Below are positions 61,301-64,000 of a DNA stretch of 64,000 nucleotides, in pieces; position 1 is the stretch's first letter, and every line of letters starts with the position of its first letter. The position numbers and the translations under genes are program-made. The stretch covers positions 62,001 to 126,000 of the forward strand of contig CALESJ010000045.1 of the NCBI GenBank assembly GCA_937907025.1. Reading direction: 5' to 3'. Origin of the DNA: an uncultured Faecalibacterium sp. (GTDB lineage Bacteria > Bacillota > Clostridia > Oscillospirales > Ruminococcaceae). Under the pieces are notes generated by a model. That model ran no database searches. It was given only the letters and a program-made list of their open reading frames with translations, and was not told the origin of the DNA.

Positions 61301-62784
61301 TGGCTGTAACTGATGTTGTTGTACCGGATGAAGGTGTAGGGGTTCAGCCGCTTGGTCAGGTTGTCGGGATACTTGCTTTCCACATATTCCCGCAGCCACA
61401 GGATCTCGGCGTCCTCGGTCTTGGAGTCCATGACGTAGCGCACCAGTTCCATGGGGTAGGTCTTGAACTCTTCCTTGCGCACAAAGTAGCCTTCATCGTA
61501 CAGCTTTTTGAAGGTGGTGTATTTGACCACCGGGTCGGACGGGTAGGCGTTGCCGCCGAACCCCACCATGTAGGTGACGATGGTCTTGCAGTAGGCCACG
61601 GCGGTGGCCAGCATCATCTTTTTATATACCAGCGCGTCGCCGCTGTCCCCGATGTCATTCCTGGCGGCCTGGTACAGGCTGCCGAGAGCGGTCAGGGTCT
61701 TGTAGCCGGAACCGTTGTACAGGTTGCCCGCTTCCAGAAACAGCTGCAGCGCATTGGTGTCGCTGCGCAGCCAGTCCAGGGCTTCCCGCACGTCGGGCTG
61801 GGCCTTCACGGCGTTCTGGATGGACTGATACCCCACCCGGGCCACAAAAGTGCGCTCCAGCACTTCCTGCCGGTGGTTGGCAAAGTTGTCTTCCACCGCG
61901 TTCTGAGAAAGCGCGGCGTCGTACTCCTCCACCGTCTTGAAGCCGGTGTACAGCTCGTTGCGGATGTCGTACCCGTCCTTCAGCAGGCGCAGATCACCGT
62001 ATACCGCGTGGTCGTTGCCGTCAGCACCGTTGTCGTTGGCATACAGCCGGATGTACCGGTACTGGCCCACCGGAATGCACAGATACTCGGCATTCTTGCC
62101 GGGGGTCAGCACGCCGGTGCGGGTCAGCTCGGTCCAGGTGCCGTTCAGGTCGTTGGTGCCCGAAACGGTGAACCACACGCCGTTGCCCTTGCCGTTCTGG
62201 CTGTAATCCACACCGGCATAAAAGGAAAGCTGGGTGTAGGTATCGTTCAGGTCCCCGATGTCATAAATCAGGGTGGAGGTGGCGTGGGCGCCCATGCCCT
62301 TTTCAAAGTTGGTGGGGGTGCCGTTCACCAGCAGCTGAATGGTCTTGCCGTTGGGGGCCAGGTTTTTCATCAGGCTGCCGTGCCCTGCCTTGGAGCCGGG
62401 CTCATAGTCCCGGTCGGACAGGAAAACGTAATCGGGGGTGGTGTCGGCATCCTCGCTGAACAGGGCGATGCCGTCCACCTGGTCGGTGGCGTCCTCGTCC
62501 CAGGCGGGGCCGGTCACGTCCCACAGGGCGGCAAAATCGTCCTGCATGGATTCGGTGTCCAGCCCGGAGGCGCCGGCCATGTCGTCGGCGTTTACCACCG
62601 AGTCTTCGGCCACAGGGGGAAGAGCCTCGTCCTCCTGCCCGTCATCCGTCTGCTCCGCAGACGCCGCTTCGGTGCCGGCGTCGGTCACATCGGCCGCGTC
62701 GTAGGCCGCACGCACAGGCACGGCCAGCATCGAAAATGCCAGCATTCCTGCCAGCACGCCCGCAAAGGTTCTTTTCATTCTCAT
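58372..62784 (-). CDS. Large surface protein: NPCBM, transglutaminase-like, F5/8C-like, Pro/Thr stalk
   Basis: This 1470-residue secreted protein has a signal peptide (1-26), then an acidic linker. An NPCBM carbohydrate-binding domain follows (about 115-275), then a helical region and a papain-fold transglutaminase-like domain with C538 in GGICWGISGMG and H564 in PGHEAY, followed by NNISGW. Next come an F5/8C-like domain (about 960-1075), Ig-like domains with repeated AVVTWID/AAVTWIDKT ends, a (VPTP)n stalk (about 1311-1351) and a C-terminal membrane helix with a RKRR tail. There is no LPXTG. It may act on or bind host or dietary glycoprotein. The ATG is after AAAGGG. Confidence 0.85.
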   Translation of the reverse strand: MRMKRTFAGVLAGMLAFSMLAVPVRAAYDAADVTDAGTEAASAEQTDDGQEDEALPPVAEDSVVNADDMAGASGLDTESMQDDFAALWDVTGPAWDEDATDQVDGIALFSEDADTTPDYVFLSDRDYEPGSKAGHGSLMKNLAPNGKTIQLLVNGTPTNFEKGMGAHATSTLIYDIGDLNDTYTQLSFYAGVDYSQNGKGNGVWFTVSGTNDLNGTWTELTRTGVLTPGKNAEYLCIPVGQYRYIRLYANDNGADGNDHAVYGDLRLLKDGYDIRNELYTGFKTVEEYDAALSQNAVEDNFANHRQEVLERTFVARVGYQSIQNAVKAQPDVREALDWLRSDTNALQLFLEAGNLYNGSGYKTLTALGSLYQAARNDIGDSGDALVYKKMMLATAVAYCKTIVTYMVGFGGNAYPSDPVVKYTTFKKLYDEGYFVRKEEFKTYPMELVRYVMDSKTEDAEILWLREYVESKYPDNLTKRLNPYTFIRYNNISYSQAQFYDPAKKDTWNAKYDFLRYGVTYGEKDYFHLWMMMEVGGICWGISGMGLSINETHGIPAVNTYQPGHEAYLLYTQNDKGEGIWSIWNNISGWASSYTRWGWNTGAEARILLGWGQMDYNKVDGGNNTSYILLSQAALNRYDAFLQSWLYKMVADVYPAGSEKHEQALDRSLDCLDLNLDALYGKVKSYRADPNTTEEEWAALARQVIKTYTYYPAPMVDLLGQSTKHITTGSVLVELNTLKYNALKQASAATANESLQPDACRAVANSLLGSGSVALATFSFDGDNAGCIVLDPSYDTYELMVRVSLDGGHNWEKFPAADGSEIAYTPEHKIQLTPDQLARITADTDITVGLTGTNVNHTIDIKAGKTLTANTLYANDDENLLFGDTASLEYSTDGGAHWADYTGGLDSTVRFTGDTAVTVRYKAHGVYLQSSEYTYRFTPENYEEGRQYLPLRYVTLEDFSSQNSTSADHAAKNFIDGSAYTAWHTTFGVFDPGKYYTVKFDKARTITRLTYLPGDQNGRLKAGEVYISQDGQDWTLVKTFADLPNNDKLKTIDIEQPVPGRYLKIVATSTYYNSEGEKDRYFSGKMLNFYEDPTLAEELPASVTYSVETSTRDNVTATLVLPDGCRADVTEHVFEDNDTYTFTYYDSLNREKTIDAVVTWIDRTPPEGQIFYSFEGWTADAVTATVQADEAVTFLDGSDGTHTFDTNDTYLFRLEDAAGNVTELEAAVTWIDKTKPAEEDLVTVTEGEEAHTITLNIDPDAVEVVSVNGESTADNTLTVTENGLYTFQLRLRETGYTFEYTVRVDWLTGEVPAPTPTPTPVPTPVPTPVPTPVPTPVPTPVSTPSSTPVSTPSATQAPEVVTVYSAEEPAPTQAPAVTQAPAATKAPSSGRPASTATPAPTETPTATPAPTAEATPTPSPVPPAAPELSAPAPTEEPAAPNWPLIALGVFALAAAVGVGVVVFLPGSRKRR

Positions 62785-62825
62785 CTTGACCCTTTCTTGA
62801 TTCCTCGTGATGTGGTTGCCTTCAT
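62781..62825 (-). CDS. Possible 14-codon leader peptide overlapping the surface-protein start
   Basis: A short frame (14 residues, basic, MKATTSRGIKKGSR) begins with ATG at 62825, 7 nt after GAGG. Its TGA overlaps the main ATG as ATGA. It could couple or delay translation of the surface protein. It is very short and could be chance. Confidence 0.3.
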   Translation of the reverse strand: MKATTSRGIKKGSR

Positions 62826-62933
62826 AGCCAATCCTCGGTCACAAAACAAAAGCCGCTCAAAAAACGGAAAAAATTTCGAATTTGGGCGGTAAGCACGTTA
62901 ATAACCTATTTTTTTGTATCTGAAGGTGACGCC

Positions 62934-62962
62934 ATTGTATCATGATGGTCACAACTCGTCAA
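62934..62962 (-). promoter_or_regulatory. Promoter of the large surface-protein gene
   Basis: On the minus strand TTGACG (62962-62957), 17 nt, TACAAT (62939-62934). This gives a leader of about 145 nt before the ATG. The stretch 62963-63160 upstream is AT-rich with no gene I can support. Confidence 0.75.
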
Positions 62963-63160
62963 TTGCCTGCGCAACAAATCGTTGTTTATGACCAAAAACC
63001 GGGAGGGGGTACCCCCATTACCGGGCAAGATGGAGAGAAGAAAAAGAGAAACCGGAAAAAAGTGGAAAATCGCTGTGTTGAGAAAATACAAAATGTATAT
63101 TTGCAAAAATAAATTACAGGAACAAAACGAAAAATCCGGCCGCACGCTTTCCTGTAAATA

Positions 63161-63193
63161 TAAAGAAAAGGCACCGGTTCGGATACCGATGCC
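63161..63193 (-). terminator. Second terminator after the tRNA-Asn remnant
   Basis: On the minus strand GGCATCGGT (63193-63185) pairs with ACCGGTGCC (63178-63170), one mismatch, followed by TTTTCTTTA. Confidence 0.65.
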
Positions 63194-63200
63194 TGGCTGC

Positions 63201-63237
63201 AAAACAAAAAAACCGGCAAAGCGTTTGCTTTACCGGT
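63201..63237 (-). terminator. Terminator directly after the tRNA-Asn 3' end
   Basis: On the minus strand, an 11-bp stem (63237-63227 with 63222-63212, one mismatch) with an AAAC loop is followed by TTTTTTGTTTT. Confidence 0.85.
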
Positions 63238-63240
63238 CGT

Positions 63241-63300
63241 TGGCTGCCCCAGTCCGACTTGAACGGACGACACCCTGATTAACAGTCAGGTGCTCTACCA
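63241..63300 (-). tRNA. tRNA-Asn 3' fragment (probable attachment site)
   Basis: On the minus strand the 60 nt from TGGTAGAGC (D loop) through the GTT anticodon loop (CTGTTAATC), variable loop, T-arm (GTCCG-TTCAAGT-CGGAC) and acceptor 3' strand to CCA are intact. The 5' side is replaced: no GCTC D-stem partner is present. The acceptor would pair only through a chance GCCCC with mismatches at positions 1 and 7. The fragment is therefore not a working tRNA. A 3' tRNA fragment abutting foreign DNA is the usual leftover of site-specific integration. Confidence 0.8.
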
Positions 63301-63530
63301 TGTGAAACGTGGTGAGGGGCTAATACTACACAAAAAATATCTTTAAAGCGACAAAAAATGGGCGACGACGGTAAGGGTTGAGAACATTATGCGGATAAAA
63401 CTGATGAGAAAACAGCCAAATGGTAGGTTCCAGAAAGCAAACCAGCCAACGAACTGAGACTAATATTATAATAGCAGACGGAGAGAATATTGCAAGTCAC
63501 ATTTACTGACGAAAGGGGGAATATCAAATC

Positions 63531-63995
63531 ATGAAGATCGGGGACAAGATTCGCCAAATTCGTCAACACCGGCACATGACGCAACGTGAGTTAGGAGAGA
63601 AGATTGGATTGGGAAAGAACGGGGCAAATCGTATAGCCCAATATGAAATGGGGTATCGAACGCCCAAACGTGACCAACTCAATGAAATGGCTCATGCTTT
63701 GAACGTGCCGGAGGAAATGCTTTCCTTGGAAGCGGACGAAACGCTGCAGGCATTGCTTCAAAATCTGCTTTGGTTAGATCAGGACGATACCAACCTTATT
63801 GAATTGTCCCTTCTAAACAAACATAATTGGTCACAATCTTGCAACCGGACAGAAAATGGCTGTGTTGCCATTGTAATACACGATGAAGCCGTCCAAAATT
63901 TTCTTACAGGCTGGCGCAGCGAAAAATCACTCCTTGAAGCCGGAGTAATAACTCAAGCGGATTACTTTGATTGGAAAATCCACACCCCTTTGTAA
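63531..63995 (+). CDS. XRE-family regulator of a probable integrated element
   Basis: This 154-residue protein has an N-terminal Cro/CI HTH (MTQRELGEKIGLGKNGANRI, then YEMGYRTPKRDQLNEMAHAL) and a C-terminal domain of the kind found in regulators of integrative conjugative elements. The ATG follows GAAAGGGGG. Codon use and base composition are visibly more AT-rich than the rest of the window. A TATAAT at 63467-63472 may be its -10 box; no clear -35 is seen. The stretch 63301-63530 holds only this and AT-rich DNA. Confidence 0.85.
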   Translation: MKIGDKIRQIRQHRHMTQRELGEKIGLGKNGANRIAQYEMGYRTPKRDQLNEMAHALNVPEEMLSLEADETLQALLQNLLWLDQDDTNLIELSLLNKHNWSQSCNRTENGCVAIVIHDEAVQNFLTGWRSEKSLLEAGVITQADYFDWKIHTPL

Positions 63996-64000
63996 TTATT

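Noticed and set aside
59035..62892. 1285-codon open frame on the plus strand
   Set aside because: It is the antisense of the large surface protein, made of Gly/Val/His/Gln runs with no start signal or family motif.

Overview
The window is a high-GC chromosomal segment from a Gram-positive gut-type Firmicute, most likely an Oscillospirales/Ruminococcaceae member related to Gemmiger, Subdoligranulum or Faecalibacterium. That placement is an inference from gene content: the NifU-like/GGGtGRT pair, a SpoIID-domain protein, many TTG/GTG starts behind strong AGGAGG sites, MsmX-type and PTS uptake genes, and dispersed hairpin repeats. Nothing in the window names the species.

Layout. 0-3.5 kb: the 3' end of an Fe-S scaffold gene, its GGGtGRT partner, then an iron-type alcohol dehydrogenase with a Rex-like operator upstream and one in-frame TAG at codon 103. 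3.3-3.9 kb: gene-free repeat DNA with four hairpins, a MITE-like element and a decaying ~48-bp tandem repeat. 4-8.2 kb: an XRE/ImmA pair, two dTDP-amino-sugar genes (FdtB- and FdtA-like) and a cardiolipin synthase. 8.3-22.9 kb: a compact, one-strand phage structural cassette. It holds a sigma-like regulator, small and large terminase, portal, N4-gp56-type capsid, connectors, tail genes, tape measure, collar-type tail-tip protein, M23 lysin and holin-like proteins. It has no integrase, repressor, replication or maturation-protease gene. 23.1 kb: an acyl-carrier-like protein without the serine that carries phosphopantetheine.

23.5-39.2 kb: a surface-glycan operon. It encodes CDP-glucose synthesis and conversion (rfbF, rfbG, rfbH), a flippase, GT8 and GT2 transferases, two multi-pass membrane proteins, LicD, a nucleotidyltransferase-aminotransferase fusion, a full-length acetolactate-synthase-like ThDP enzyme and an SDR reductase. 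CDP-sugar enzymes together with a ThDP enzyme and an SDR suggest a two-carbon-branched 3,6-dideoxysugar of the yersiniose type.

39.3-46.6 kb: a fructose-type PTS IIABC, an MsmX-type sugar ABC ATPase, an AraC regulator, two unknown membrane proteins and a SpoIID-domain protein. 46.6-50.7 kb: a heterodimeric ABC exporter under a MarR regulator, with a consensus promoter and a 14-bp palindromic operator. 50.8-58.3 kb: a two-subunit aconitase X, an Fe-S/FMN/FAD enoate-reductase-like enzyme, then a LacI regulator, a GPH-type transporter and a metallo-beta-lactamase-fold hydrolase, probably an uptake and breakdown unit for an unidentified small organic compound. 58.4-62.8 kb (minus strand): a 1470-residue surface protein with NPCBM, transglutaminase-like and F5/8C-like domains and a Pro/Thr stalk.

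63.2-64 kb: the 3' 60 nt of a tRNA-Asn gene joined to unrelated DNA carrying an XRE regulator. This looks like one end of an integrated element that continues past the window.
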